Notes: generated from the sequence alone by a model not told the origin. Shown: positions 8,599-18,414, counted from the first letter of the stretch. The stretch: DNA of 64,000 bases from Pelagibacterium luteolum (GCF_900100665.1 NZ_FNCS01000009.1:85038-149037); one strand, 5' to 3'. Numbers and translations: made by a program.

Positions 8599-10104
8599 TT
8601 AGTCTTCTTCTACAAAGACCTGATCGCGTTTCTTGCGGATCGAGGGCAGCACCGCGATGACGACGGCGAGAACAGCGAAGCCGAGGAGCGTCGCCGATAT
8701 GGGGCGTTCCAGAAAGATCATCGGATCTCCGCGCGATATGATCATGGCGCGACGCAGATGTTCTTCGAGGAGCGGCCCAAGTACGAAGCCGAGCAGCAAC
8801 GGGGCGGGTTCGCATCCAAAACGGATGAGGAGATATCCCAGCAACCCGAAGATAGCGATGGCATAGACATCGAAGATGTTCTGGTTGATCGAGTAGCATC
8901 CGATACAGGCAAACATAACGATGGCTGGAAACAGGATGCGGTAGGGTATGGTGAGCATTTTCACCCACAACCCGATCAGCGGCAGGTTGAGAACCACCAG
9001 TAAGATGTTGCCGATCCACATCGAAGCGATGATGCCCCAGAACAGCGCGGGCTGCTCGTTGATGACGTTCGGGCCGGGGGTGATGCCCTGAAGGATGAAC
9101 GCGCCAACCATAAGTGCCATGACCGGGTGCGCTGGGATACCCAGGGTCATCAGCGGGATGAACGACGCCTGCGCCGCGGCATTGTTGGCGGATTCGGGGC
9201 CCGCTACGCCTTCGATCGCACCTTTCCCGAATTCCTCCGGGTGCTTGGATAGGCGTTTTTCAGCCGAGTAGGACGCGAACGAGGACAGGATATGTCCGCC
9301 ACCAGGCAGAACCCCAAGGAGCGACCCTATGGCGGTGCCGCGGACGACAGGTCCTACGATGCGCCGGAAGTCGTCCTTGGTCAGCCAGAGGTTCTTGACG
9401 GTCTTTACCATCACCTCTCTGGTCTTTTCGTTCTCCAGATTTCGCAGGATTTCCGCCACGCCGAAAACGCCGACGGCCACGGAAACGAAATTGAGTCCCC
9501 CGAAGAGTTCTCGGAATCCGAATGTGAAGCGGGGCTGGCCCGTGTAGATGTCCTGACCCACCATGCCCAGCAAGAGCCCGACGACGATCATGGCGAGGGC
9601 TTTGAGGATCGAACCGTGGGCGAGTGCGATTGAGACGAGCAGGCCCAGAACGATCAGTGAGAAATATTCAGGAGCCCCGAAATTGAGCGCGGCTCTTGCC
9701 AGTGGTGGCGCGAAATACGCCAGGAGCAGCGTTGCAACGGTGCCTGCAAAGAAAGAGCCGAGCGCGGCTGTTGCGAGCGCCGGACCAGCACGGCCCTGCC
9801 TGGCCATCTGATACCCGTCGATCGCCGTGACCGCTGACGATGACTCGCCAGGGAGGTTGATCAGTATCGCTGTGGTCGATCCGCCATATTGGGCGCCATA
9901 GTAGATGCCGGCGAGCATGATCAGTGCGGTGGCGGGGGACAGGGTGAAGGTGATGGGCAACAGCATTGCGATGGTCGCTGTCGGCCCGATGCCGGGGAGA
10001 ACGCCTACTAGCGTCCCTAGCAGCACGCCGAGAAAGCAATAGAAGATGTTTACTGGATCAAGGGCGACGGAAAAGCCCAGGCCCAAAGAGGCGATAAGGT
10101 CCAT
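8599..10104 (-). CDS. tctA: Tripartite tricarboxylate transporter, large permease TctA
   Basis: Large membrane subunit of a TTT-family transporter (501 aa, usual length), with about 12 transmembrane segments. The N-terminal [17 protein letters not shown] and the mid-protein glycine-rich [13 protein letters not shown] loop are TctA hallmarks forming the substrate path. It is the last gene of a tctC-tctB-tctA operon on this strand; the gap to tctB is 10 bases. It works in the inner membrane with TctB and the periplasmic receptor TctC to take up a di- or tricarboxylate or related acid, driven by ion gradients. The actual substrate is unknown. Confidence 0.94.
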   Translation of the reverse strand: MDLIASLGLGFSVALDPVNIFYCFLGVLLGTLVGVLPGIGPTATIAMLLPITFTLSPATALIMLAGIYYGAQYGGSTTAILINLPGESSSAVTAIDGYQMARQGRAGPALATAALGSFFAGTVATLLLAYFAPPLARAALNFGAPEYFSLIVLGLLVSIALAHGSILKALAMIVVGLLLGMVGQDIYTGQPRFTFGFRELFGGLNFVSVAVGVFGVAEILRNLENEKTREVMVKTVKNLWLTKDDFRRIVGPVVRGTAIGSLLGVLPGGGHILSSFASYSAEKRLSKHPEEFGKGAIEGVAGPESANNAAAQASFIPLMTLGIPAHPVMALMVGAFILQGITPGPNVINEQPALFWGIIASMWIGNILLVVLNLPLIGLWVKMLTIPYRILFPAIVMFACIGCYSINQNIFDVYAIAIFGLLGYLLIRFGCEPAPLLLGFVLGPLLEEHLRRAMIISRGDPMIFLERPISATLLGFAVLAVVIAVLPSIRKKRDQVFVEED

Positions 10105-10114
10105 ATCCGTTCCC

Positions 10115-10576
10115 CTAGAAACGCAGCCATGGCCCGAACCAGGGCACGAGCAGGCCCAGTCCGACCACGAAGATCAAAAGACATAGCGCGCAGAGCGACA
10201 CGGCTATGATGACGGCAGCGATCGGATTATTGGCGCGGCTCGAAAAGGCCGTGGCCAGTGCCGACAGGAACACCACTGGGATAAACCCCAGTCCCCTGAT
10301 TGTCGCGCCGAAGAAAACGATCGTCCCGAGGATCAGAACAAGTCCGCGCCACGGAAATGGTGTCGGCTCGTCTGTGTCCGGACCGCGGAAAGCGGTAAGG
10401 GCTACGATAAGGCCGAGGACGATGAGCACGCCACCGAGAGCTACGGGCATAAAGCCCGGACCCATTCGAAACGGTGTGCCAATGTCGTAGTTAAGTGCCT
10501 CGAGGGTGAAGTAGGACCCGATCGCCAAGAACATGGCGGCCGAAGCGAGGTCCTTTCTGGATGCTGATATGGTCAT
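10115..10576 (-). CDS. tctB: Tripartite tricarboxylate transporter, small permease TctB
   Basis: Small membrane subunit of the TTT transporter, about 153 aa, with four hydrophobic segments (from LASAAMFLAIG through GLGLLVPWFG), as expected for TctB. The ATG at 10576 (MTISASRKD) is preferred; the frame continues upstream to 10627 without a good start. It lies between tctC (160 bases upstream, with a stem-loop in the gap) and tctA (10 bases downstream). Confidence 0.9.
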   Translation of the reverse strand: MTISASRKDLASAAMFLAIGSYFTLEALNYDIGTPFRMGPGFMPVALGGVLIVLGLIVALTAFRGPDTDEPTPFPWRGLVLILGTIVFFGATIRGLGFIPVVFLSALATAFSSRANNPIAAVIIAVSLCALCLLIFVVGLGLLVPWFGPWLRF

Positions 10577-10694
10577 CTGGTGCGCCTTGGTGCGTTGCGC
10601 GCCGGTGTGGCGTCGCAAACTCGCCAATCCCCTTGTGACGCCGGTCCGGATCGCCGCACTCAGCGTCGTCCCGGACCGTGTCGGATGTCGGTGG

Positions 10695-10717
10695 GCTCCG
10701 GCCAGAGGGGCCGGAGC
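10695..10717 (-). promoter_or_regulatory. Intercistronic stem-loop after tctC
   Basis: A perfect 9-bp GC-rich inverted repeat (GCTCCGGCC / GGCCGGAGC, 5-base loop) between tctC and tctB with no following T-run. Such hairpins after binding-protein genes commonly protect the upstream message from 3' decay and raise receptor level over permease; that role is inferred. Confidence 0.55.
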
Positions 10718-10736
10718 TGTGGTTGCGCGTCGCGCG

Positions 10737-11717
10737 TTACTGAGCGGATACGCCAGCGGCTGCGATAACTTCCGCCCAGAGGTCGATCTGGCTCGAAAGC
10801 GTATCGGCCAGGGCTTCAGGCGTTGCCTGACCTTCTGTCACGGGTGTGGTGCCGAGTTCAGCAAACCGCGTCGCCACGGTCTCATTGGCCAGTGCGGTCT
10901 GGAGGGACGCAGTGAGGCGTTCGATGATCGCAGGGTCGGTGCCTGCCGGGGCATAAAGACCGTGCCAGATGCCGACTTCAAGGTTCAGGCCGCCTTCTGC
11001 AGTGGTCGGAACGTCGGGCAGATTGTCGAGACGTTCCGGCGAGGTGACGGCATAAGCCTTGATTTCACCGGCCTGGATCTGTGTGGTCGTGTTGGTGGTC
11101 TGATCGCACATCATGTCGATCTGACCGCCCAGGAGGTCGGTCATGGCCGGGCCGGTGCCCTGGTAGGGAACTTCCGTCATCTGCACGCCAAGAGCGTCCA
11201 TGATCAGAAGGCCGCACAGCTGGCTGGCTGCGCCAATGCCGGCGTTGGCGTAGGTGATGTTCTCGCCGTTTTCCTGGATGTAGGCGATGAGGTCTTCGAG
11301 GGTTTCCGGCTCAAAATCGGCGCGGGCGACAATAGTCATTGGCACTTCGGTGATCAGACCGATTGGCTCAAAGTCTTCGATGGCGTCGTAGGGCAGGTCG
11401 GCGTAAAGCGAAGGTGCTGTGGACATGCCGATGTGGTGAAGCAGAAGCGTGTAGCCGTCATTGGCTGCCGCCGCGACCTGACCGGCGCCGAGCGTGCCGC
11501 CGGCGCCGCCGACGTTCTGCACCAGAACCTGCTGGCCGAGATCTTCGCTCATGACCTGCGCGACAAGACGGGCAACCGTGTCGGTCGGGCCGCCGGCCGC
11601 GAACGGCACGACGACGGTAATGGGTTGTGCAGGGTAGTCCTGCGCATGGGCGCCGCCAGCAGCGAGCGCAACGGCTGCTACGCCGGCCAGAATGGAGTGC
11701 TTGAGCACTGACCTCAT
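10737..11717 (-). CDS. tctC: Tripartite tricarboxylate transporter receptor TctC (Bug family)
   Basis: Periplasmic solute-binding protein, 326 aa. A Sec signal peptide is cut near GGAHAQDYP. The mature protein starts with the Bug-family ITVVVPFAAGGPTDT and continues with GGAGGTLGAGQVA and GYTLLLHH. A strong GGAGGAAACC ribosome site precedes the ATG. First gene of the tctCBA operon. The two-component genes just upstream on the same strand probably control it. The binding pocket suits a carboxylate; the ligand cannot be read from sequence. Confidence 0.94.
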   Translation of the reverse strand: MRSVLKHSILAGVAAVALAAGGAHAQDYPAQPITVVVPFAAGGPTDTVARLVAQVMSEDLGQQVLVQNVGGAGGTLGAGQVAAAANDGYTLLLHHIGMSTAPSLYADLPYDAIEDFEPIGLITEVPMTIVARADFEPETLEDLIAYIQENGENITYANAGIGAASQLCGLLIMDALGVQMTEVPYQGTGPAMTDLLGGQIDMMCDQTTNTTTQIQAGEIKAYAVTSPERLDNLPDVPTTAEGGLNLEVGIWHGLYAPAGTDPAIIERLTASLQTALANETVATRFAELGTTPVTEGQATPEALADTLSSQIDLWAEVIAAAGVSAQ

Positions 11718-11943
11718 GGTTTCCTCCCGAGGGTCGTATGATGGGGTCGGATCGTCTCATTGTTTCGAGACGCTGCGACGATCCTCTTTTTTCCTGTGTC
11801 TTCGGGCGAAGTGGGTTTGCCACGTTCTCCCTCGGCGCGCGCATGCCTCCGCTGGCGCCGACAGACCCATCAAGGGAGGAGTATAGATTGCTGGCAAGCG
11901 ATGGTTGGGATGGACGTCACATTTTTATCATGTTTCGCCGGGC

Positions 11944-11990
11944 GATGGGTGGAAACGGTAACATCGCTGCGAATTGATGGGTGGAAACGG
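11944..11990. repeat. Direct repeat pair between dctD-like gene and tctC
   Basis: GATGGGTGGAAACGG occurs at 11944-11958 and again at 11976-11990, a 32-base period. Similarity continues a few bases (TAACA versus GTACA). It lies about 230-280 bases upstream of tctC and abuts the stop codon of the response regulator gene. It could be a pair of activator-binding sites or an insertion-sequence end remnant. Confidence 0.6.
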
Positions 11991-11997
11991 GTACACT

Positions 11998-13365
11998 TCA
12001 GTCCAGCATTTCTCCGGCACCCACGAATCGACTGCGATCGAGCCCGTGTTTCTGCATCTTTTCATAGAGCGACTTGCGGGACAGCCCGAGCGACTCGTAG
12101 ACCGGTTTGAGGCTGCCACCATGGGCTATCAGCGCGCGTTCGATGACGCTCCGCTCAAAATGAGCAACCTTGTCGGCAAGCCGCTCTGTATGCGCCGCGC
12201 CGAGATCGTCGACAGCGCTTTCCGCGAATGGCAGGCCTAGGTCGAGGATGTATCGATCTGCCGCATTGCGCAGTTCTCGGACGTTGCCGGGCCATTCGCG
12301 TTCGCCCAAAGCTGTGAGGATCGAAGGAGAGATGCTGACGGGATCGCGGCGATATCGCGACGCGGCTTCGCTGAGCAATTGCATAAAGAGTAGCGGAATG
12401 TCCTCTCGGCGATCCGACAGCGGGGGGATGTTCAGGGTGATGACATTGAGGCGATAAAGCAGGTCTGCGCGGAAGCGTCCGGCGGCGACATCGCGCTCTA
12501 GTGGGGTTTTCGAGGTTGCGAGAAACCGCACGTCGAGAGGCAGGGCGTCGTTGGATCCCAGTCGAGTGATGGTTCGATCCTGGATTACCCGGAGCAGCTT
12601 GCCCTGGACATCCAATGGCATGGAGCCGATTTCGTCGAGCAAAATGGTGCCGCCCTGGGCCAGCTCGAATTTGCCGAAGCGGGCGCGCATGGCCCCTGGA
12701 AAGGCCCCAATCTCATGGCCGAACAATTCGCTTTCGATAAGATTGGCGGGTAGGGCGGCACAATTTATCGCCACATAGGGCTTGTTGGCGCGCTGCGACA
12801 GATCGTGAAGCGCGCGCGCCGTCACCTCCTTGCCCGACCCAGTCTCGCCGATAATCAGCAAGTCCGTATCGGTCGGCCCGATCGTACGGATTTTGCGGCG
12901 AAGCTCGATCATCGGGTTGGAGCGGCCGAGGAGGCGCTGCTCGAGATCATCGCTTTGGCCCGCGGCCGCACGCAGCACCCGGTTTTCAAGAACCAGGCGA
13001 CGATAGTCGAGTGCGCGTGCGGCAATTTCCGCCAATTGGCCGGTTACAAAAGGCTTTTCCAAGAAATCGTAGGCGCCCTCGCGCATGGCACGGACCGCCA
13101 ATTGGACGTCGCCATGTCCGGTGACTAAGATCACCGGGATGTCGCGGTCGATCTCGTGAAGGCGGTTCATCAGCGTCAGCCCGTCCATTCCGGGCATGCG
13201 GATGTCGGTAATGACGATGCCTTTGAAGCCAAATCCGGCCAGATGCGTCGCGCGTTCCGCGCTGGCAAAATCGAGGACATCGAAGCCCGCCAGTTCCAGC
13301 CCTTGCGCTGTGGAATGGCGTAAATCGTCCTCGTCATCGACCAACAGGATCGTTTCTGCGCTCAT
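11998..13365 (-). CDS. Sigma54-type response regulator (DctD/NtrC family)
   Basis: A 455-residue NtrC-family regulator with three domains. The receiver domain is at residues 1-120 (acidic pocket DDEDD, phospho-Asp in ITDIRMPG near residue 54, Lys in FLEKPF). The AAA+ domain is at about 145-375 (Walker A GETGSGKE, Walker B GGTILLDEIG). The C-terminal Fis-type helix-turn-helix ends in SLGLSRKSLYEKMQKHG. The sigma54-contact loop reads GAFPGA instead of GAFTGA. The start overlaps the sensor kinase stop by four bases (ATGA), so the pair is coupled. It probably activates tctCBA just downstream on the same strand. Confidence 0.93.
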   Translation of the reverse strand: MSAETILLVDDEDDLRHSTAQGLELAGFDVLDFASAERATHLAGFGFKGIVITDIRMPGMDGLTLMNRLHEIDRDIPVILVTGHGDVQLAVRAMREGAYDFLEKPFVTGQLAEIAARALDYRRLVLENRVLRAAAGQSDDLEQRLLGRSNPMIELRRKIRTIGPTDTDLLIIGETGSGKEVTARALHDLSQRANKPYVAINCAALPANLIESELFGHEIGAFPGAMRARFGKFELAQGGTILLDEIGSMPLDVQGKLLRVIQDRTITRLGSNDALPLDVRFLATSKTPLERDVAAGRFRADLLYRLNVITLNIPPLSDRREDIPLLFMQLLSEAASRYRRDPVSISPSILTALGEREWPGNVRELRNAADRYILDLGLPFAESAVDDLGAAHTERLADKVAHFERSVIERALIAHGGSLKPVYESLGLSRKSLYEKMQKHGLDRSRFVGAGEMLD

Positions 13366-15251
13366 GGAGTGGCTTCCAATATGCGGGAGGTCGTGCCGTC
13401 CGTCGTCGACGCTGTGGTTAGTTCGATCGTAAAGATCGCTCCCCCTTCAGGATGATTTTCGACGCGAAGTTCCCCGCCGAAATCCTTGATGATATTGTAG
13501 GAGATGGATAGTCCCAGACCGAGACCCTTGCCGACGCCTTTGGTGGAAAAGAACGGATCGAAAATGCGGTCGCCAAGGCCCGGCGTGATCCCGGGGCCGT
13601 GATCGCGGATCGTGATGGTGACGACGTCGCCATTCCGCCGCGCCGTCACCGCGATGCGGCGGTCGACGGTGCTTTCGACAGCATCGATCGCGTTTGAAAG
13701 GATGTTCACGAGCACTTGCTGAAGGCGGATCGGGCCGCCGACCACCGATAGAGGCGCGTTACCCAAATCGACAGTTAGCTGGATATCAGCGGATTTGAGG
13801 CGCCAATTGATGATCTCAAGCGTATCGTCGAGCACTTGATCAAGCGGAACGCTGGTGAGTTTCTGGTTGGGCTTGCGCGCGAAATTGCGCAGGTGGCGCG
13901 AAATTGCGCTCATCCGGTCGATGAGGCCGGAAATGCGGGACACATTGGTCTTGGCATCATCTACACGATCCCGCTCGATGAGGACCAATGCGTTTTCGGC
14001 ATAATTTCGTGCAGCGGCCAGAGGCTGGTTGAACTCGTGCGAAAGGGCAGCGGACATCTGTCCGAGCGCTGCCAACTTGCCCGCCTGGACGAGATCAGAC
14101 TGTGTCTTGCGCAGCATTTGCTCGGTGGCCCGGCGCTCGGTCACCTCTTCCTCGAGCCTGCGGTTGACACTGGCGAGTTCAGCGGTGCGCTCGTTGACGC
14201 GACGTTCGAGCAGTTCCTTGGCGTCGCGCTGCATTTCGAAGCGTTCGCGCAAACGCGCCCGTCGCTGGAAGATCGCGGCCACTCCTAGACTGATCATGGC
14301 GATAACCAGAAGGGCGATGGCAAGCGTCGTCAGGGCGTCGCGACGTGACGACGCTGTATCGAGAAGGACAGAGACGGTCCAGTCGGCTTCCGTCATATCC
14401 TCTGAGACAACAAGGTATTCGCTTTCGGCCCCAGGACCTGCGATCCGGTAGAGGTGGTGGGCGTCCGTTCGGCTTTCGGTAAGGGCGAGTTCGGCCAGTT
14501 GTGCATCCGCATAGCGACGTGTTTCAGCGGTGCGGGCCAGTCGCTCGCTGGTGAGCGGGAGCACCGAATGGTAAAGCCATTCGGGCTGACTCGTCATGAA
14601 GATGATGCCTTCGGGATCGGTAACGATGATGTTGAGATCGCCTGCGCCGCGCCAGGTTTCCTCTATCGAATCGATGTCGATCTTGACGGCCACAACGCCA
14701 AGGGTTTCGCCGCCGACCGTGACCGGAGCTCCGAAATAATATCCGCGCTTAAGGGACGTCGTGCCGAGGGCAAAAAATCGACCTTCGCCTCCGTCGATTG
14801 CCTCGAAGAAATAGGGGCGATACTGGAAATTCTCACCCACGAACGGTGTTTCGGTATCGTAATTGCTCGCGGCGATCGTCGTGCCCTGGGGGTCCATGAC
14901 ATAGATGTCGGAGGACGCGAACTGCGTGTTGATCTCCTTGAGATAGCGATTGACCTCATCGACCATCGTCTCATTCCGAGGGTCGGCCATCATGTCCTGA
15001 ATTTCATCAAAGCCTGCGATAACCGACGGGAGGCTTTCGTAACGGGCCATGTGGCCACGCAGCACAGCGACCGAAAGGCGTAAGGTGTTGATGCCACGCG
15101 CTTCGGCCTCGTCGAAATAGAAGCGGTGGGCATAGTGGTTGCCCCAAAGGCCCACGATGCCCAACAGCGCCAACATCCCGAGCATGACGAGGCCCCAGCG
15201 GTTCCGTAGCGGGCCGCGTCTCAGTGCGCCAATGGACAATGCATTCGTCAT
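13362..15251 (-). CDS. DctB-like sensor histidine kinase
   Basis: A 629-residue membrane kinase. There is a transmembrane segment at about residues 20-38, a large periplasmic double-Cache-type sensing domain to about residue 300, a second transmembrane segment (TLAIALLVIAMISLGVAAI), a coiled coil and a HisKA domain with the phosphoacceptor in ALSHEFNQPLAAARNYAENA. The ATPase domain follows (N box NILSNAIDAVE, DHGPGI, GKGLGLGLSIS). This is the DctB plan, which senses dicarboxylates in relatives. It is coupled by ATGA to the response regulator. The ATG has only a weak ribosome site. Confidence 0.92.
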   Translation of the reverse strand: MTNALSIGALRRGPLRNRWGLVMLGMLALLGIVGLWGNHYAHRFYFDEAEARGINTLRLSVAVLRGHMARYESLPSVIAGFDEIQDMMADPRNETMVDEVNRYLKEINTQFASSDIYVMDPQGTTIAASNYDTETPFVGENFQYRPYFFEAIDGGEGRFFALGTTSLKRGYYFGAPVTVGGETLGVVAVKIDIDSIEETWRGAGDLNIIVTDPEGIIFMTSQPEWLYHSVLPLTSERLARTAETRRYADAQLAELALTESRTDAHHLYRIAGPGAESEYLVVSEDMTEADWTVSVLLDTASSRRDALTTLAIALLVIAMISLGVAAIFQRRARLRERFEMQRDAKELLERRVNERTAELASVNRRLEEEVTERRATEQMLRKTQSDLVQAGKLAALGQMSAALSHEFNQPLAAARNYAENALVLIERDRVDDAKTNVSRISGLIDRMSAISRHLRNFARKPNQKLTSVPLDQVLDDTLEIINWRLKSADIQLTVDLGNAPLSVVGGPIRLQQVLVNILSNAIDAVESTVDRRIAVTARRNGDVVTITIRDHGPGITPGLGDRIFDPFFSTKGVGKGLGLGLSISYNIIKDFGGELRVENHPEGGAIFTIELTTASTTDGTTSRILEATP

Positions 15252-15346
15252 GTTCGCATCATAATTATAGTCCCGGTTTGCGCGAAACCATTTCTTGCCT
15301 GAGGGTTTACCCCGAAGCTTGTTTGAAGACTTTAAAGGATTTCTCC

Positions 15347-16225
15347 ATGGCTCGATTGCGCTCTACCGGCTGGATTGCCGCACTTTTCGCTTGCAGCGCG
15401 GCGGTGGTGCCAGCCATGGCGCAAAGCCCAGAGCCACCGATCTGGGTCGTCAGCGACGAGGATTCGACCGTTTATATGGTCGGGACGGTGCATGTTATGC
15501 GTGAGGGGATCGAATGGCAGAGCACCGCGGTCGCTGATGCCCTCGCGAAGGCAGACGAGGTTTGGCTGGAAATCCCTGATTTGACGCCGCCCGATAATCT
15601 CGGCGGTATGATCATGCGGCTCGGCATGGCGCCCGACCGGCCGCTTTCGTCACTTCTGGATAGTGATGAAATGGCGGACCTTGAAGCCATTCTGGAGGAG
15701 CATAATGTGCCTCTCGACGGTTTCGACTCCATGCGTCCTTGGTTCGCCTATCTTCAAATTACCGGGCTGATGCTGATGGAGGCAGGGTTCGACCCCGAAG
15801 ATGGGATCGACGCGCAGATCAAGGCGCAGGCCGATGAGTTGGCTGTCCCCGTGCGCGGATTCGAGACGTTCGAGGAGCAGTTCGACATGCTGTCAGGGAT
15901 GGACGAGGACGTGCAACTGGATGTCCTGCGCCAAACCATCGCCGAGTACGAAGAGGCAAAAGCCGACTTGAGTGTGCAGCTTGAGAGCTGGATTGACGGC
16001 GATCTGGAGTTGCTGGAGGCGGAGACTCTTGAGATCGCGAGGGACCTTGAGGCGTTCTATGAAATCCTGTTCGTTGAACGCAATATAGGATTCGTCAACG
16101 GCATCGAGGCGATCCTTGAAGGCGAGGGTACGACCCTAGTCGCCGTGGGATTGGGGCATTATGTCGGTCCCGATTCGATCCCGACCCTTCTCGAAGAGCG
16201 CGGATACACTGTCGAAAGGCGGTAG
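15347..16225 (+). CDS. TraB/GumN family protein
   Basis: A 292-residue secreted protein. The signal peptide ends near AAVVPAMAQS. The TraB/GumN fold follows, with the N-terminal VYMVGTVHV motif and the C-terminal GEGTTLVAVGLGHYVGPDSI, whose GxxH pairs mark the proposed metal-peptidase-like active site. The ATG at 15347 follows AAAGGA by eight bases; the longer frame from 15224 has no support. Divergent from the sensor kinase. The family's role is poorly known; Tiki-like proteolysis has been proposed for eukaryotic relatives. Confidence 0.88.
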   Translation: MARLRSTGWIAALFACSAAVVPAMAQSPEPPIWVVSDEDSTVYMVGTVHVMREGIEWQSTAVADALAKADEVWLEIPDLTPPDNLGGMIMRLGMAPDRPLSSLLDSDEMADLEAILEEHNVPLDGFDSMRPWFAYLQITGLMLMEAGFDPEDGIDAQIKAQADELAVPVRGFETFEEQFDMLSGMDEDVQLDVLRQTIAEYEEAKADLSVQLESWIDGDLELLEAETLEIARDLEAFYEILFVERNIGFVNGIEAILEGEGTTLVAVGLGHYVGPDSIPTLLEERGYTVERR

Positions 16226-16232
16226 TTCCACC

Positions 16233-16766
16233 TTAACGCGTGATTTGGACGGCAATCTCGTCGACGATTTCTTCAACGCTCTTGGCCACATCAACCACAA
16301 TACCGTCTTCGTCGTCCTCGAAATGCTCGAGCGTTGCAAATTGGCTGTCGAGGAGCTTGGGGGGCATGAAGTGGCCGGGTCGGTTGGCCTGCCGCTCTGC
16401 GATGACCGCTTTGTCTCCATGCAGCAGGACGAAAAGGATTTGTTCGCCAGCGCGACGAGTGAGGCAGTCGCGGTAAACGCGACGCAGCGCAGAGCATGCG
16501 CAGACCACACGTCCGCGCGTGTCGGCGGTGTTGCGCATGGCATCAGCGACGATTTCCAGCCATGGAAAGCGATCCTCGTCGGTGAGTGGCGTGCCGCCCC
16601 GCATCTTTTCCACATTGGAGCGGGGATGAAGATTGTCGGCATCGAGAAAGGGGATATCCAGCTTCTTTGCCAGGCGTTCGCCAATTGTGGATTTTCCGGC
16701 GCCCGAGACGCCCATGACGACAATCAGGCGGATATCCGCATGCGAATTGAGGGGGCGTTCTTGCAT
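16233..16766 (-). CDS. gntK: Gluconokinase
   Basis: Gluconate kinase of 177 aa. It phosphorylates D-gluconate to 6-phosphogluconate with ATP. The P-loop GVSGAGKST is at about residues 20-28, followed by DADNLHP, GGTPLTDEDRFPWL and CSALRR, all diagnostic of GntK. The ATG at 16766 has GGGA about six bases upstream; a TTG at 16778 would add four residues. It is divergent from gnd about 195 bases away, which takes the product onward, so the two probably respond together. It ends seven bases from the TraB-family gene stop (convergent). Confidence 0.93.
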   Translation of the reverse strand: MQERPLNSHADIRLIVVMGVSGAGKSTIGERLAKKLDIPFLDADNLHPRSNVEKMRGGTPLTDEDRFPWLEIVADAMRNTADTRGRVVCACSALRRVYRDCLTRRAGEQILFVLLHGDKAVIAERQANRPGHFMPPKLLDSQFATLEHFEDDEDGIVVDVAKSVEEIVDEIAVQITR

Positions 16767-16961
16767 CAATCGTCCCAAATGTACTCGATTACATTTCGAT
16801 AAGCCGTTGTCGCACGGACTAGGGAGCCGAGCAACGCCGAAGGGCGGGCACCTTGTTGCATATCCTTTTGCCGGGGCCCATCCCTAATCTCTGGCGAGTT
16901 GCGGGCAGCGATTATGCACGCTAGATGAAGATCACGTTTTTGACAGTTGAGAGGCATTGGC

Positions 16962-18374
16962 ATGCAAGAGGCGGATATCGGGCTCATCGGGCTTGGCGTG
17001 ATGGGCGAGAACCTGGCGCTCAATATCGCAGACAATGGCTACACGATCGCGGTCTATAATCGCACCGCTGACAAAGTAGACGCGTTCCTTGGCAATGCCG
17101 GTACGCTCAGCGACAAGGTGATGGGCAGCGGCGATCTCGCAACCTTCGTCAAAATGCTCAAGCGCCCGCGCTCAGTCATCGTTATGGTCAAGGCGGGCGA
17201 ACCTGTCGATGCGGTGATCGCACAGCTCAAGCCGCTGCTCGAAGACGGCGATGTAATCATCGATGCCGGTAATGCAAACTACCACGATACTGTGCGCCGG
17301 TTCTCCGAACTCGACGGCACGGGCATCGGATTTTTGGGAATCGGTGTGTCGGGGGGTGAAGAGGGTGCTCGTCACGGGCCATCCATCATGGTCGGTGGCT
17401 CCGAGGCGCAGTGGCAAAATGCGGAGGCCGTGCTGACCGCCATTTCGGCCAAGTTCGATGGCGAAGCCTGCTGCGCCTATCTTGGAACAGGCGGCGCGGG
17501 ACATTTCGTCAAGACGATCCATAACGGGATCGAATATGCCGACATGCAGATGATCGCCGAAATTTATGGTGTCATGCGCGATGGGCTCGGCATGAGCCCG
17601 GAAGAATGCGCCAAGGTTTTCGCCGATTGGAACAAGGGCCCGCTCGACAGCTATCTGATCGAAATCACCCATCATGTTCTTGCCGCACGCGACGTAGGCA
17701 GCGATCTGCCTCTGGTCGACGTGATCGTCGATGCGGCGGGACAGAAGGGTACTGGCCGCTGGTCGGCCATCGAGGCCCTAAATCTCGGAATTACGGCTAC
17801 CACGATCGAGGGCGCCGTGGCAGCGCGGTCGATCTCTTCAATGAAGGAAGAGCGCAAGCGCGGCGAGGATCTTTACGGCGCAGGCATCAAGGGCAATGCG
17901 ACTATATCGCTCGAGGCGTTAGAAAAGGCGCTGCTTGCGGGCAAGATCGCTGCCTATGCTCAGGGCTTTGCGGTCATGGCGAAGGCCTCCGAGGAGAATG
18001 GGTGGAATCTGCCGCTCGACACGATCGCCAAGATCTGGCGCGCAGGATGCATTATTCGCTCCCGGTTCCTCGACCAGATTTCCCAGTCGTTTGCCGGTGG
18101 GACGTCGTCAAATCTGCTGACGCAACCAGCGTTTGTCGATCTCATGAAGGATTGCAATGGTTCACTTCGCGCGGTGGTCGCGACCTGTGCGGTGAATGAA
18201 TTGCCGGCGCCGTGTCTGTCGTCAGCGCTCGCTTATTTTGATGCTTATCGGCAGGCGCGGGGAACGACCAATCTAACGCAGGGGCAGCGCGACTTTTTCG
18301 GCGCGCATGGGTTCAAGCGGTTCGATCAGGATGGTGATTTCCATCATAAATGGCCGAGCTTGATCGGCAAATAA
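16962..18374 (+). CDS. gnd: 6-phosphogluconate dehydrogenase, decarboxylating
   Basis: NADP-dependent 6-phosphogluconate dehydrogenase, 470 aa (family about 468). It produces ribulose 5-phosphate, CO2 and NADPH in the oxidative pentose phosphate pathway. The Rossmann motif GLGVMGENLALNI is at the N terminus. The substrate-binding GVSGGEEGARHGPSIM and the catalytic HFVKTIHNGIEY (Lys) are intact. The ATG at 16962 is preceded by GAGAGG seven bases upstream. Divergent from gntK. Followed by a terminator. Confidence 0.96.
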   Translation: MQEADIGLIGLGVMGENLALNIADNGYTIAVYNRTADKVDAFLGNAGTLSDKVMGSGDLATFVKMLKRPRSVIVMVKAGEPVDAVIAQLKPLLEDGDVIIDAGNANYHDTVRRFSELDGTGIGFLGIGVSGGEEGARHGPSIMVGGSEAQWQNAEAVLTAISAKFDGEACCAYLGTGGAGHFVKTIHNGIEYADMQMIAEIYGVMRDGLGMSPEECAKVFADWNKGPLDSYLIEITHHVLAARDVGSDLPLVDVIVDAAGQKGTGRWSAIEALNLGITATTIEGAVAARSISSMKEERKRGEDLYGAGIKGNATISLEALEKALLAGKIAAYAQGFAVMAKASEENGWNLPLDTIAKIWRAGCIIRSRFLDQISQSFAGGTSSNLLTQPAFVDLMKDCNGSLRAVVATCAVNELPAPCLSSALAYFDAYRQARGTTNLTQGQRDFFGAHGFKRFDQDGDFHHKWPSLIGK

Positions 18375-18384
18375 AACAAATGAG

Positions 18385-18414
18385 TAGGGCTGGAGCGATC
18401 CGGCCCTATTTTTT
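18385..18414 (+). terminator. Terminator after gnd
   Basis: Stem TAGGGC-t-GGA / TCC-g-GCCCTA with a gcga loop followed by TTTTTT, 10 bases past the gnd stop. It overlaps the last codons of the convergent transporter gene. Confidence 0.85.

Noticed and set aside
11718..11943. A sigma54 -24/-12 promoter for tctC
   Set aside because: The best candidate, TGGCAAACCCACTTCGCC on the minus strand, has the wrong spacing between the GG and GC pairs.
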